DNA of 64,000 bases from UBA1926 sp002337215 (GCA_963973795.1 CAXBAF010000007.1:59201-123200), one strand, 5' to 3'. Shown: positions 43,250-52,489, counted from the stretch's first letter. A program made the numbers and translations. The notes: generated from the sequence alone by a model not told the origin.

Positions 43250-44083
43250 ATGTCACCGGTGCTGCACGCGTCAAGAACCAAGCAGGCCTCGCTCGCCGAG
43301 CGCAGCGAGCACTCGGAACACAACCCGCTCTCCGTTCACGCTGTCACGGTGGCGTACCACCGCAAGCCCGTGATCTGGGACGTGGATTTCGACATCGAGC
43401 CCGGACGCCTCGTTGCGATCGTCGGCCCCAACGGTGCGGGAAAGAGCACGCTGGTGAAGGCCTGTCTGGGGCTGGTCCCGCGCGCGGCCGGTCAGGTCGA
43501 GTTCTGGGGCGGGTCGTACGCCACGTCACGCAGCCGGGTCGGCTATGTCCCTCAGCGAGAGAGCGTCGATTGGGATTTCCCCGTCAGCGCCCTCGATGTC
43601 GTTTGCATGGGTCGGTACCGAAAGATCGGCTGGTGCCGACCGGTCTCAAGATCCCACAAGCGTGCCGCGACCGCGTGCCTCGATCGGGTGGGACTCGCCG
43701 ATCTCGCCCACCGCCAGATCAGCCAGCTGTCAGGAGGCCAGCAGCAGCGGGTCTTCCTTGCCCGCGCCCTCGCCCAGGAGGCGGACCTCTACTTCATGGA
43801 CGAGCCCTTCGCGGGTGTCGACGCGGCGACCGAGCGTGCGATCGTCGCGGTGCTCCGCGAACTCCGAGACGAGGGCAAGTCCGTCCTCGTCGTTCACCAC
43901 GATCTCCAGACTGTGCGCACCTATTTCGATGACATCGTGATGCTCAACATGCGCGTCGTCGCGACCGGGCCCGTCAACGAGGTCTTTACCAACGAGAACC
44001 TCCACAAGACCTACGGCGGGCGCCTCACCCTGCTCAGCGAAGCCGCCGAGGCCGTCGCCCGCGCCGGAGCCGGGGCCCCGTGA
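43250..44083 (+). CDS. ABC importer ATPase, TroB/ZnuC/MntB type
   Basis: This cytoplasmic ATPase energises the metal importer. The 277-residue protein has Walker A 'GPNGAGKSTL' (near residue 66), the Q-loop 'YVPQRESVDWDFPVSALDVV' (typical of Mn/Zn importer ATPases), the signature 'QLSGGQQQRVFLARALAQ', Walker B 'LYFMDEPFAGVD' and the switch His in 'VVHHDL'. The start is uncertain: a GTG at 43226 in the same frame is possible, but neither has a strong Shine-Dalgarno. The gene ends 1 bp before the first permease gene. Confidence 0.93.
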   Translation: MSPVLHASRTKQASLAERSEHSEHNPLSVHAVTVAYHRKPVIWDVDFDIEPGRLVAIVGPNGAGKSTLVKACLGLVPRAAGQVEFWGGSYATSRSRVGYVPQRESVDWDFPVSALDVVCMGRYRKIGWCRPVSRSHKRAATACLDRVGLADLAHRQISQLSGGQQQRVFLARALAQEADLYFMDEPFAGVDAATERAIVAVLRELRDEGKSVLVVHHDLQTVRTYFDDIVMLNMRVVATGPVNEVFTNENLHKTYGGRLTLLSEAAEAVARAGAGAP

Positions 44084-44084
44084 T

Positions 44085-45413
44085 ATGAACCCCGGCACGT
44101 CCATCACCGAGGTCCTCGAGATCCTGACGTTCCGCTCGGGGTTCAATACCACTGTGGTCATCGGCGGCACCGCTCTGCTGGGCCTCGCGGCGGGCGTTGT
44201 CGGAGTGTTCGCCCTGCTGCGCAAACGCTCCCTGCTCGCTGACGCCGTGAGCCACGCGACACTGCCCGGCATCGCCATCGCCTTCCTGACCGCGGGCCTG
44301 CTCGGGATGGAACCCCGCTCGCTGCCCGTCCTGCTGCTCGGGGCCGCGATCAGCGGGCTCGCGGGCACCGGCGCGATCCACCTCATCGTCCACCATTCCA
44401 GGCTCCGCGAAGACGCCGCGATCGGCATCGTCCTCAGCGTTTTCTTCGGGCTCGGCATCGTCCTGCTCAGTTACATCCAGAGCGAAGCCGCGACAGGCTC
44501 CGCGGGCCTCAACGCGTTCATCTACGGCCAGGCCGCGACGATGCGCACCGCCGATGTCCTGCTCATGGGAGCAATCGCTGCTGTCTCCATCGCCCTCCCG
44601 GCCGTCCTCCACAAGGAACTCGCCCTCGTCTGCTTCAACGCCGACTTCGCCCGCGTGGACGGCTGGCCCGTCGCCCGCCTTGATCTCGTCATCGTCGCCC
44701 TCATCGTCCTCGTCACCGTCGCCGGTCTGCAAGCGGTCGGCCTGCTCATGGTCGTCGCGCTGCTGATCATCCCGCCCGCCGCGGCTCGTTTCTGGACCGA
44801 ACGCCTCTGGGTGCTGCTCGTGCTCTCGGGTTTTGTCGGTGCCGCCAGCGGCTACGCGGGTGCCGCGATCTCCGCCGCGTTCCCGAACCGACCCGCGGGT
44901 GCCGTGATCGTGCTGACCGCCGGGTTCTTCTTCGCTGTGAGCATGTTCGCCGCGCCAAGGCGTGGCATCGCCGCCGCCCTGATCCGCCGCGCCCGCCTCC
45001 GCCTGCGGATCGTCTGTGACCACGTCGTCGAGGCGATGCACGACGCCGGCGTCGATGAACTCGCCAGAACCGACTTCGCCGATCTCATTGGCAACCTGGG
45101 CTGGTCCCCAAGGCTCGTCGCCCCCGTCCGCCTCGTTCTTGCCCAGCAGCGCCTCGCCCGCCCACGGCCTGGCGGGGGGCTTTCGCTCACCGAGGCCGGC
45201 AGAGCCCGAGGCCGCCGCGTAAGCCGCAACCACGCCCTCTGGACCCGCTACCTCATCACCCACGCCGACATCGCTCCAAGCCACGTCGATTGGTCCGTTG
45301 ACCAGGTCGAGCACGCGCTCTCGGCTGAGCTGATCGCCCGTCTCGAGGCCGACCTCGCCGCGAACCCCGCGGCCAGACCCGAGCCTCGGGCAGCGAAGAA
45401 GGCGTCAGCATGA
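44085..45413 (+). CDS. Metal ABC importer permease (TroC-like) with C-terminal DtxR-like domain
   Basis: This 442-residue inner-membrane permease has an ABC-3 transmembrane region over residues ~1-300, with eight or so helices, including 'LLRKRSLLADAVSHATLPGIA', the coupling-helix motif of metal permeases. The soluble tail (~305-430) is unusual. 'LGWSPRLVAPVRLVLAQQRLARP', 'LSLTEAGRARGRRVSRNHALWTRYLI' and 'VDWSVDQVEHALS' follow the order of a DtxR winged helix, wing and start of the dimerisation/metal-site helix. A plain TroC ends near residue 290. The start is 1 bp after the ATPase stop, and the 3' end overlaps the next permease by 4 bp (ATGA). The tail may sense metal at the transporter or be a leftover of a gene fusion. 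Confidence 0.9.
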   Translation: MNPGTSITEVLEILTFRSGFNTTVVIGGTALLGLAAGVVGVFALLRKRSLLADAVSHATLPGIAIAFLTAGLLGMEPRSLPVLLLGAAISGLAGTGAIHLIVHHSRLREDAAIGIVLSVFFGLGIVLLSYIQSEAATGSAGLNAFIYGQAATMRTADVLLMGAIAAVSIALPAVLHKELALVCFNADFARVDGWPVARLDLVIVALIVLVTVAGLQAVGLLMVVALLIIPPAAARFWTERLWVLLVLSGFVGAASGYAGAAISAAFPNRPAGAVIVLTAGFFFAVSMFAAPRRGIAAALIRRARLRLRIVCDHVVEAMHDAGVDELARTDFADLIGNLGWSPRLVAPVRLVLAQQRLARPRPGGGLSLTEAGRARGRRVSRNHALWTRYLITHADIAPSHVDWSVDQVEHALSAELIARLEADLAANPAARPEPRAAKKASA

Positions 45414-46720
45414 ACTTCTCCGTCGCTCTGGACCTGTTCCCGTTGCTGTCCGGCCTTCTCGCCGCGACGACCTGCGCCCTGCTCGGCAACTTCCTGGTCC
45501 TCCGCAAACTCAGCCTCATGGGCGACGCGATCAGCCACAGCGTTCTGCCCGGTCTCGTCGCCGCGTTCGTCCTCGCCGGCTCGCGGAATTCCGGCGTTAT
45601 GTTCCTGGGTGCTGCAGCCGCGGGGGTGTTCACCGCCGTCCTCGTCGAGATCATCAAGAAGCTCGGCCGCGTCGAGCCCGGCGCCGCGATGGGCGTCGCA
45701 TTCAGCGTCCTCTTTGCCCTCGGCGTCCTCCTCATCGAACAGTTCGCCAGGCAGGTCGATCTCGACGCCGACTGCGTCCTGCACGGCCAACTCGAAGGAC
45801 TCGTCTGGTACGGGCACCCCGAGACCTGGCGCGACGCGTTCACGCCGCAGTCGCTCGCCGGCGTCCCCCGCGAGATCTGGACCCAACTCGGCATGCTCGC
45901 CGGCGCCGCACTCTTCGTCGGTGTGCTGTTCAAAGAACTCCGCATCGCCGCCTTCGATGCTGGGCTCGCGACCGCCCTGGGCATCAACGCGTCGGCGATG
46001 CACTTCGCGCTCATGGTCGTCGTCGCGGCCGCGACCGTCGCCTCATTCGAAGCCGTCGGGTCCATCCTCGTCATCGCGATGCTGATCTGCCCCGCGGCGA
46101 CCGCCCGCCTGCTCACCGACCGGCTCGCGACCCAGGTCTGGCTCAGCCTCGCCGCCGCCGTGCTCTCAACCGTCGCGGGGTACACCGGCGCCTCCGCGAT
46201 CCCGGCGCTCTTCAATCTCCCCGCCGTCTCCGCCGCGGGGTCGATGACCGTCGCTTCCGGTGTTCTGCTTGTCGTCGCGATCGTCGCGGCCCCTAGGTAC
46301 GGCGTGATAGCTCGCGTCCTGCACCGTCGGAGTCTCGCACGCCGTGTCCTGATCGACGACCTGCTGGGCGTTCTCTTCCGCCAGCGAGAGGCCGGAGAAC
46401 CCGAGAGTTCCATCCAGGAGCTCGCAGCTGCGATGCCGGGCCGCGCCGTGCCCGAGGCCGTCACACTCGCCACACAAGCCGGGCTCGTCAGCCGCGCCGG
46501 AGCCCGCGTTGCGCTCACCGAACCCGGCATTGAACGCGGCGTGGACATCATCCGCCGCCACCGTCTCTGGGAGCACTACCTCGTCGAGCGGGCCGGTTTT
46601 CGCCCGGATCACGTCCACGATCCCGCCGAGGTCCTCGAGCACCTCGAGACAAGCCCGCCCGAGGGCCCCGTCGCCGATCCGCACGGCCGAGAGATCCCCA
46701 GTCCGCCGGCATCGTCCTGA
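45410..46720 (+). CDS. Second metal ABC importer permease (TroD-like) with C-terminal DtxR-like domain
   Basis: This 436-residue partner of the preceding permease has an ABC-3 transmembrane region at residues ~1-300 with 'VLRKLSLMGDAISHSVLPGL', 'RVEPGAAMGVAFSVLFALGVLL' and 'FEAVGSILVIAMLICPAATA'. The tail (~310-436) again resembles DtxR: 'IDDLLGVLFRQREAGEPESS' as the first helices, 'AVTLATQAGLVSRAG', then 'RRHRLWEHYLVERAGFRPDH' and 'DPAEVLEHLE', ending 'PVADPHGREIP'. The last three blocks align without gaps to the stand-alone regulator at 41376 ('RRHRLIEVFLVETLGF', 'EDPHGDLIP'). The metal-site His and Glu residues are therefore partly kept. It overlaps the TroC-like gene by 4 bp and ends the operon. 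Confidence 0.9.
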   Translation: MNFSVALDLFPLLSGLLAATTCALLGNFLVLRKLSLMGDAISHSVLPGLVAAFVLAGSRNSGVMFLGAAAAGVFTAVLVEIIKKLGRVEPGAAMGVAFSVLFALGVLLIEQFARQVDLDADCVLHGQLEGLVWYGHPETWRDAFTPQSLAGVPREIWTQLGMLAGAALFVGVLFKELRIAAFDAGLATALGINASAMHFALMVVVAAATVASFEAVGSILVIAMLICPAATARLLTDRLATQVWLSLAAAVLSTVAGYTGASAIPALFNLPAVSAAGSMTVASGVLLVVAIVAAPRYGVIARVLHRRSLARRVLIDDLLGVLFRQREAGEPESSIQELAAAMPGRAVPEAVTLATQAGLVSRAGARVALTEPGIERGVDIIRRHRLWEHYLVERAGFRPDHVHDPAEVLEHLETSPPEGPVADPHGREIPSPPASS

Positions 46721-46791
46721 GCTATTCTCACGCCCTCGCGTCCACGCCGGGCTGCAACGCACAAAATCGCGCCGTCTTTACGCGACAAGGC

Positions 46792-46819
46792 TTGACGGTA
46801 TAAAGGACTTTGTTACCCT
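46792..46819 (+). promoter_or_regulatory. imuA promoter with operator-like inverted repeat in the spacer
   Basis: TTGACG (46792-46797) and TACCCT (46814-46819), 16 bases apart, fit a sigma-70 type promoter. Within it, GGTATAAAG and CTTTGTTACC (46797-46817) form an imperfect inverted repeat, the position expected for a repressor such as LexA. The ATG of imuA begins 7 bases after the -10 hexamer, so the message would be almost leaderless. Planctomycete LexA boxes are not known to me, so the repressor is an inference from the SOS nature of the genes. Confidence 0.5.
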
Positions 46820-46825
46820 ATCAAA

Positions 46826-47752
46826 ATGCAATCAATAAATGCAGGTATGTGCATTCCTCGGGGCCCATCACCCGATCGTCTCGCCACCGCTCGCGCCGTT
46901 CTTGCGCGTGTCGCCGATGAGCCCGCACCCCGGGCCAGCGGGCTTTCAAACGACGGCACACCCGCCGAGCCGTGGTCCAAAGCCCTTGTTTCAGGGCTCC
47001 ACGAGTGGTTCACATCGGACGCGATGATCTCGGGATCGCCCGAGATCTGGTTCCCTCCTCTCGCGATCCTGATCGACCTCGCCCACCGTGCAATCATCGG
47101 CGACAGCAGCGCAGAAACCGCGCATCATCGCACCGTTCTCTGGATCGGCAAATCTTGCTGGCCGTACCCGCCAGCCCTGCGTGCCGCGGCCGACGACCAC
47201 CGGGTTCTCGATGCTTCGGTTTTCGTTGAGACAGCCTCCCGGGCCGAGCGGGTCTGGGCGATCGAGCAGGCGGCTCGTTGCCCCGGGGTCGGGCTGGTGA
47301 TCGGCGACGGGCGAGGCCTGACGATGGCCGAGTCCCGCCGGCTCCAACTCGCCTCGGCGCCGCACCCCCAATCCGACCCCGGAGCGGGCACGCCCATCCT
47401 TCTCGCTCGCCCGTCCCGCGAGCGGGGTGTGATCTCGGCCGCCCGCACCCGCTGGCACGCCGAGCCCCTCCCGATCCAGACGCCGCCGCACCACGGACAG
47501 TGGGCCGTCGAACTCATCCACCGCAAGGGCGCGGCATCCCATACCCAAACCTGTACCAACGCCGACACGGCAGACAGAAACGCACGACGCTGGATCGTGC
47601 GGCGCGACCATGCTGCAGGACACCTCACCACCTGGTGCCCCGACCATCGGGGCGAGCACCTCCGACCCACCCGCGTCGACGGGCCACCGCACGATGGCGC
47701 TCTGGCTCCCCGACTGGTCCACCGACCGCCGCCGCCGACGCGATCGGCGTGA
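46826..47752 (+). CDS. imuA: ImuA-like protein of the imuA-imuB-dnaE2 mutagenesis cassette
   Basis: This 308-residue protein is called ImuA mainly from context, supported by RecA/SulA-like features. 'VLWIGKSCWPYPPAL' and 'HRVLDASVFVETASRAERVWAIEQAARCPGVGLVIGDG' follow the order seen in ImuA and related RecA-like folds, but the Walker A lysine is absent. A long Arg/Pro-rich tail follows. ImuA helps the error-prone polymerase DnaE2 and ImuB in damage tolerance. The start at 46826 leaves almost no leader after the promoter; an ATG at 46847 is possible. The 3' end overlaps imuB by 59 bp. Confidence 0.8.
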   Translation: MQSINAGMCIPRGPSPDRLATARAVLARVADEPAPRASGLSNDGTPAEPWSKALVSGLHEWFTSDAMISGSPEIWFPPLAILIDLAHRAIIGDSSAETAHHRTVLWIGKSCWPYPPALRAAADDHRVLDASVFVETASRAERVWAIEQAARCPGVGLVIGDGRGLTMAESRRLQLASAPHPQSDPGAGTPILLARPSRERGVISAARTRWHAEPLPIQTPPHHGQWAVELIHRKGAASHTQTCTNADTADRNARRWIVRRDHAAGHLTTWCPDHRGEHLRPTRVDGPPHDGALAPRLVHRPPPPTRSA

Positions 47753-49214
47753 CGCCGACCCACGCCCCCTCGCGCTCATCGCCCGCGATCACCAGCGCAC
47801 GATCGTCGCCCACTGCTGCCCGCGTGCCGCGCAAGCGGGTGTGCGCACGGGCATGCCCCTCGCCCAGGCGAGAGCGCTGTTCGCCGTCGGCGGGCTCCGC
47901 GCCGAGCCGCACGATCCCGGGGGAGACCGTGCCGCCCTCGAACGGCTCGCCGTCTGGGCACACCGGTTCGCGCCGATCGTCGCGGTCGATGACACCGAAT
48001 CAGGTCACGCCGAGCCCGACGGATTGCTGTTCGACATCTCCGGCTGTGCGCGCACATGGGGCGGCGAGCAAAGCGGTCTGGACCGCATCACCGCCGCGCT
48101 CGCAGCACTCGGATTCCGCGTGCGGGCCGCGATCGCCCCGGCTTATGCCGCCGCCCGCGCCGTCGCCCGGTTCGGGCCCGACCAGATCAGTATCCTCACG
48201 CCCGCCGGCGTGCGCACGGCCATCGCCCCCCTCCCCGTTGCGGCTCTCGGCCTCCCGGCCTTGACGGCCCGCAGGCTCGCCGAGGTCGGCATCCATCACA
48301 TCGGCGAACTCCTCGAACTCCCCCGCCGGACGATCCCTGCCAGGTTCGGCGACGAACTGCTCTGCCGGCTCGATCAGGCGATGGGGGCCGGGATCGAAAC
48401 GATCGATCGGACCCGGCCCCAGATCCCGTTCGTTGTTGAGCGTGTATTCGACGGACCCACCGACCGGACCGAGGCGGTCGAGTTGACGGTCCGCGGGCTG
48501 CTGGATGAACTGACCGAGTGGCTGCGGCGTGCGGGCCGGGGTGCCCGCCGCGTCGAGATCGAACTCACGCGTTCGGACCTCCCCCCCGAGACGCTGTCGG
48601 CGGTGCTCGGGAGGCCCAGCCGTGATCCCAGGCATCTCTGGGGGCTCGTGCGGTCCGGGCTGGAGCGGGCGCACCTCGGGTTCGGGGTCGAGGGCGTCCG
48701 CGTGTGCGCACCGGCGACCGGGCCGATCCATCATCAGCAGAGCTCGTATGCCGGGCCCGCGGGGTACACGGGATGCCCCGCGGGCCACACTTGCGACGAA
48801 CTCTTCGACACGCTCCGCAGCCGGCTTGGGAACCGCCATGTGCGCCGGCCCGTGCTCCGGGCCTCGCATCTCCCAGAGCGGGCGTTCGTGCTCAGCGGCG
48901 CACAAGCCGGTCCGCCGGGCACGGCCGATGGCGGCCCGATCGACCGCCCGACGCTGCTGCTCGACCGCCCCGAGCCCGCGCGGGTGATCGCGCTGACCCC
49001 CGACGGGCCTGTGCACCGGGTGGCCTGGCGGGGAGGGGAATCGATCGCCGTCGGGTGCTCAGGTCCCGAACGCATCGCGGGTGAGTGGTGGCGGTCGAAC
49101 GCGGCGGCGCGCACGCGGGACTACTTCGTGGTCGATCTCGACGACGGCCGTCGGCTTTGGCTGGCGCGGAGCATCGAACGCGGGACGTGGTTCGTGCACG
49201 GAGTGTGGGCCTGA
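47694..49214 (+). CDS. imuB: ImuB, catalytically inactive Y-family polymerase homologue
   Basis: ImuB is the hub of the mutasome, linking the beta clamp, ImuA and DnaE2. The 506-residue protein begins 'MALWLPDWSTDR', the degenerate form of the Y-family palm start. The second catalytic block reads 'LLFDISGCARTWGGE' in place of the acidic pair, so no polymerase activity is expected. Fingers and little-finger regions follow ('AIAPAYAAARAVARFG', 'LRRLAEVGIHHIGELLELPR'-type helix-hairpin-helix, 'FGDELLCRLDQAMG'), then a ~200-residue C-terminal part. The frame is open upstream of 47694, but the conserved sequence starts there. Its TGA overlaps the dnaE2 ATG by one base. Confidence 0.93.
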   Translation: MALWLPDWSTDRRRRRDRRDADPRPLALIARDHQRTIVAHCCPRAAQAGVRTGMPLAQARALFAVGGLRAEPHDPGGDRAALERLAVWAHRFAPIVAVDDTESGHAEPDGLLFDISGCARTWGGEQSGLDRITAALAALGFRVRAAIAPAYAAARAVARFGPDQISILTPAGVRTAIAPLPVAALGLPALTARRLAEVGIHHIGELLELPRRTIPARFGDELLCRLDQAMGAGIETIDRTRPQIPFVVERVFDGPTDRTEAVELTVRGLLDELTEWLRRAGRGARRVEIELTRSDLPPETLSAVLGRPSRDPRHLWGLVRSGLERAHLGFGVEGVRVCAPATGPIHHQQSSYAGPAGYTGCPAGHTCDELFDTLRSRLGNRHVRRPVLRASHLPERAFVLSGAQAGPPGTADGGPIDRPTLLLDRPEPARVIALTPDGPVHRVAWRGGESIAVGCSGPERIAGEWWRSNAAARTRDYFVVDLDDGRRLWLARSIERGTWFVHGVWA

Positions 49215-52200
49215 TGCCAGACGAGCCGAATCCCAAGCCCCGCCCGCACCCCGCCAACCGGCCCCCAAACCCGGCGCAGAACCGGGACCACGCCGGTGGG
49301 GGGCGTGCCGGATCCGATGCCCCGTACGCCGAGTTGTCGGTGACGAGCAACTACACGTTCCTGACCGGGGCGAGCCACCCCGAGGAGCTCGTCGAGCGGG
49401 CGGGCGAGCTCGGGTACCGGGCGATCGCGATCACCGACACGAACACGCTGGCGGGCGTCGTCCGGGCGCACGCCGCGGCGAAGCAGGCGGGCGTCCGGCT
49501 CGTCGTCGGGTGCCGGCTCCGACTCGCCGACGCACCGCCCGTGCTGGTTTACCCGGCGGACCGCTCGGCGTACGCGCGGCTCTGCCGGCTGCTGACGCTC
49601 GGGAAGCGGCGCGCGCCCAAGGGCGAGTGCCACCTGACGGTGCACGATCTGCTGGACCATCAGGCCGGCGATGGGGTGGGGCTGCTCGGGGTCGTCGAGC
49701 CGCCCGACCTGATCGATGCGCACACGGTGGGCATCATCGAGGGCCTGGCACGCGCGTTCGACGGGGATCGGCTCTCGCTCGCGGCCTCGTTCGCCTACGA
49801 CGGGCTCGACGCCGACCGGCTCGGGCGGATCGACGATCTCTCGCGAAGAACAAGCGTCCCGATCGTCGCGACGAACCGGGTGCTCTGCCACGACCCGGGC
49901 CGGCGACCGTTGCAGGACGTGCTGACCTGCATCCGTTGCGGCTGCACGATCGAGCGGGCGGGGTACCGGTTGCAGGCGAACGCGGAGCGGCACCTGAAGC
50001 CGACCGGGGAGATGGTTCGGCTGTTTGCGGCACGCCCGGAGGCGGTGATGCGCACGGTGGAGATCGCCGAACGGGCGGCGGGCTTCGATCTGGATCAGTT
50101 GCGGTACGAGTACCCCGCGGTGGCGTGCCCCGGGGGTGTCTCGCCCGCGGCGCATCTGCGGCGGGAGGCATATCGCGGCGCGCGCACGCGGTACGGCAGC
50201 GATATCCCGGCGAAGACCGTGCGCGCGCTCGAACACGAGCTCGCGTTCATCGAGGAACTCAAGTACGAGGCGTACTTCCTGACCTGCTACGACATCGTGG
50301 ACTTCGCACGCTCACGGGGGATCCTGTGCCAGGGTCGGGGCGGGGCGGCGAACTCGGCGGTGTGCTACTGCCTGGGGATCACGGAGGTGGACCCCGCGCG
50401 GTTCAGTCTGTTGTTCGAGCGATTCATCAGCCGGGAGCGGGCGGAGCCCCCCGATATCGATATCGACTTCGAGCACGAGCGGCGGGAAGAGGTGCTGCAG
50501 TACATCTACGAGACGTACGGGCGGGACCGCGCGGCGATGACCGCGGAGGTGATCTCCTACCGGGGGCGGAGCGCTGTGCGGGAAGTCGGCAAGGCGATGG
50601 GCCTCCCCGAGGACTGTGTGGACGCGCTCGCCAAGAACCTCGATCGCTGGGGGGAGAACCCGGACGGGGAGACGGGGGACCGGCGTGTGCGCGAGATCGG
50701 GATGAACCCCGACGACCCGACGATCCGGCGGGTGCTGGATCTCGCGGGGGAACTGGTGGGTTTCCCGCGGCATCTCTCGCAGCATGTGGGGGGGATGGTG
50801 ATCACGCGCGGCCCCCTGTGCGAACTGGTGCCGATCGAGAACGCGGCGATGGAGGACCGGACGGTCATCGAATGGGACAAGGACGACATCGACGCGATGG
50901 GGATGCTCAAGGTCGATTGCCTGGGGCTGGGGATGCTGACGTGCATCCGCAAGGCGTTCGGGCTGCTCGAGGGGGCCGGGGTGACGGGGACGAGCGGCGG
51001 GCGGCTGACGATCGCGGACGTGATGGCGGAGGAATCGGCGGACGATTCGGTGTACGGGATGATCTCGGAGGCGGACACGGTGGGGGTGTTCCAGATCGAG
51101 AGCCGGGCGCAGATGTCGATGTTGCCGAGGCTGAAGCCCCGGTGTTTTTACGACCTGGTGATCGAGGTCGCGATCGTGCGCCCGGGGCCCATCCAGGGGA
51201 AGATGGTGCACCCCTACCTGCGTCGCCGGCAGGGCACGGAGGCGGTCGAGTTCCCAAACGAGGCGGTGCGGGGCGTGCTGGGACGGACGCTGGGGGTGCC
51301 GCTGTTCCAGGAGCAGGCGATGCAACTCGCGATCGTCGCGGCGGGGTTCACGCCCGACCAGGCGGACGGGCTGCGGCGGGCGATGGCGTCGTGGAAACGC
51401 AAGGGCAACGCGATCGCGCGGTACGGCGAGCACCTGATCTCGGGCATGCTCGCCAACGGGTACGAGCGAGAGTTCGCCGAGCGGTGCTTCGAGCAGGTGA
51501 AGGGGTTCAGCGAGTACGGGTTCCCCGAGTCGCACGCGGCAAGTTTCGCGATCCTTGTGTATGTCTCGGCGTGGTTGAAGCACCACCACCCCGCGGCGTT
51601 CGCGGCGGCGCTGATCAACAGCCAGCCGATGGGGTTCTATCAGCCCGCCCAGATCGTGCGTGACGCGCAAGAGCACGGGGTCGAGGTGCTGCCGATCGAT
51701 GTGAACCGGAGTGGGTGGGACTGCGTGCTGGAAGCGAGGAAGGGGCGGCCTGCGTTGCGGCTGGGAACCCGGCTCGTCAAGGGGCTGCGAGCGGGAGACG
51801 CGGGGAAGATCACGGACGCGGTGCGGGCGGGCGGGCGGTTCGCCACGGTCGAGTCGCTCTGGCGGGCGAGTGGGGCGAGCGTGGGGGGGCTGCGGTGTCT
51901 GGCGCGCGGGGACGCGTTCGGCTCGATGGGGCTCGACCGGCAGCGGGCGTTGTGGCAGATCAAGCCGCTTCGGGACGAGGCGATGCCGCTGTTCTCAGGT
52001 GAGGATGGTGGGGGGCTTGATGGGACCGACGCGGCGGGGCTGGATCGGCTGCCTGCGGTTCCGGCCGAGGAGCGGGTTCGTGGGGACTACGCGTCGGTGG
52101 GGCTCTCGCTGGCGGCGCACCCGGTGTCGTTTCTTCGACGCGATCTCGATGGGCTGGGGGTGACCCCGGCGGAGGGTCTGCGCGACGCGGCGGTGTGCCC

Positions 52201-52489
52201 GGCGCGGCGCGTGGTGACAGTCGCGGGGCTGGTGCTGTGCCGGCAACGTCCCGGGACGGCGTCGGGGGTGACGTTCATCACCCTCGAAGACGAAACGGGG
52301 ATCGCGAATCTCGTTATCTGGCGGGATGTGTTCGAGACGTTCAGGCGGGAGGCGAGGCTGAGTGTCGCGCTGCTTGCGAGGGGCATGATCGAGCGGGAGG
52401 GCGGGGTCGTGCATGTCCACGCGCAGCGGCTCGAATCGCTCGATGGGCGGATGCCGGAGCTCGGGGGGATGTCGCGGGACTTCCACTGA
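49214..52489 (+). CDS. dnaE2: Error-prone DNA polymerase DnaE2 (ImuC)
   Basis: This is a C-family polymerase used for mutagenic lesion bypass. The 1091-residue protein has ~38 low-complexity residues, then the PHP domain ('YAELSVTSNYTFLTGASHPEEL', split here as two blocks, with 'GYRAIAITDTNTLAGVVRAH'). The palm has the metal-binding 'PPDIDIDFEHERREEV' (near residue 415), 'EWDKDDIDAMGMLKVD' and 'YDLVIEVAIVRPGPIQG'. The thumb/fingers have 'FSEYGFPESHAASFA'. A C-terminal OB-fold ('VTVAGLVLCRQRPGT', 'FITLEDETGIANLVIW') follows. The C-terminal tau-binding region of replicative DnaE is missing, as usual for DnaE2. The start at 49214 overlaps the imuB stop (ATGA-like), so translation is probably coupled. 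Confidence 0.95.
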   Translation: MPDEPNPKPRPHPANRPPNPAQNRDHAGGGRAGSDAPYAELSVTSNYTFLTGASHPEELVERAGELGYRAIAITDTNTLAGVVRAHAAAKQAGVRLVVGCRLRLADAPPVLVYPADRSAYARLCRLLTLGKRRAPKGECHLTVHDLLDHQAGDGVGLLGVVEPPDLIDAHTVGIIEGLARAFDGDRLSLAASFAYDGLDADRLGRIDDLSRRTSVPIVATNRVLCHDPGRRPLQDVLTCIRCGCTIERAGYRLQANAERHLKPTGEMVRLFAARPEAVMRTVEIAERAAGFDLDQLRYEYPAVACPGGVSPAAHLRREAYRGARTRYGSDIPAKTVRALEHELAFIEELKYEAYFLTCYDIVDFARSRGILCQGRGGAANSAVCYCLGITEVDPARFSLLFERFISRERAEPPDIDIDFEHERREEVLQYIYETYGRDRAAMTAEVISYRGRSAVREVGKAMGLPEDCVDALAKNLDRWGENPDGETGDRRVREIGMNPDDPTIRRVLDLAGELVGFPRHLSQHVGGMVITRGPLCELVPIENAAMEDRTVIEWDKDDIDAMGMLKVDCLGLGMLTCIRKAFGLLEGAGVTGTSGGRLTIADVMAEESADDSVYGMISEADTVGVFQIESRAQMSMLPRLKPRCFYDLVIEVAIVRPGPIQGKMVHPYLRRRQGTEAVEFPNEAVRGVLGRTLGVPLFQEQAMQLAIVAAGFTPDQADGLRRAMASWKRKGNAIARYGEHLISGMLANGYEREFAERCFEQVKGFSEYGFPESHAASFAILVYVSAWLKHHHPAAFAAALINSQPMGFYQPAQIVRDAQEHGVEVLPIDVNRSGWDCVLEARKGRPALRLGTRLVKGLRAGDAGKITDAVRAGGRFATVESLWRASGASVGGLRCLARGDAFGSMGLDRQRALWQIKPLRDEAMPLFSGEDGGGLDGTDAAGLDRLPAVPAEERVRGDYASVGLSLAAHPVSFLRRDLDGLGVTPAEGLRDAAVCPARRVVTVAGLVLCRQRPGTASGVTFITLEDETGIANLVIWRDVFETFRREARLSVALLARGMIEREGGVVHVHAQRLESLDGRMPELGGMSRDFH

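Noticed and set aside
49081..51663. An 860-codon frame overlapping dnaE2 in another register
   Set aside because: The dnaE2 register carries the PHP and catalytic motifs; the other is Gly/Arg-rich shadow sequence.
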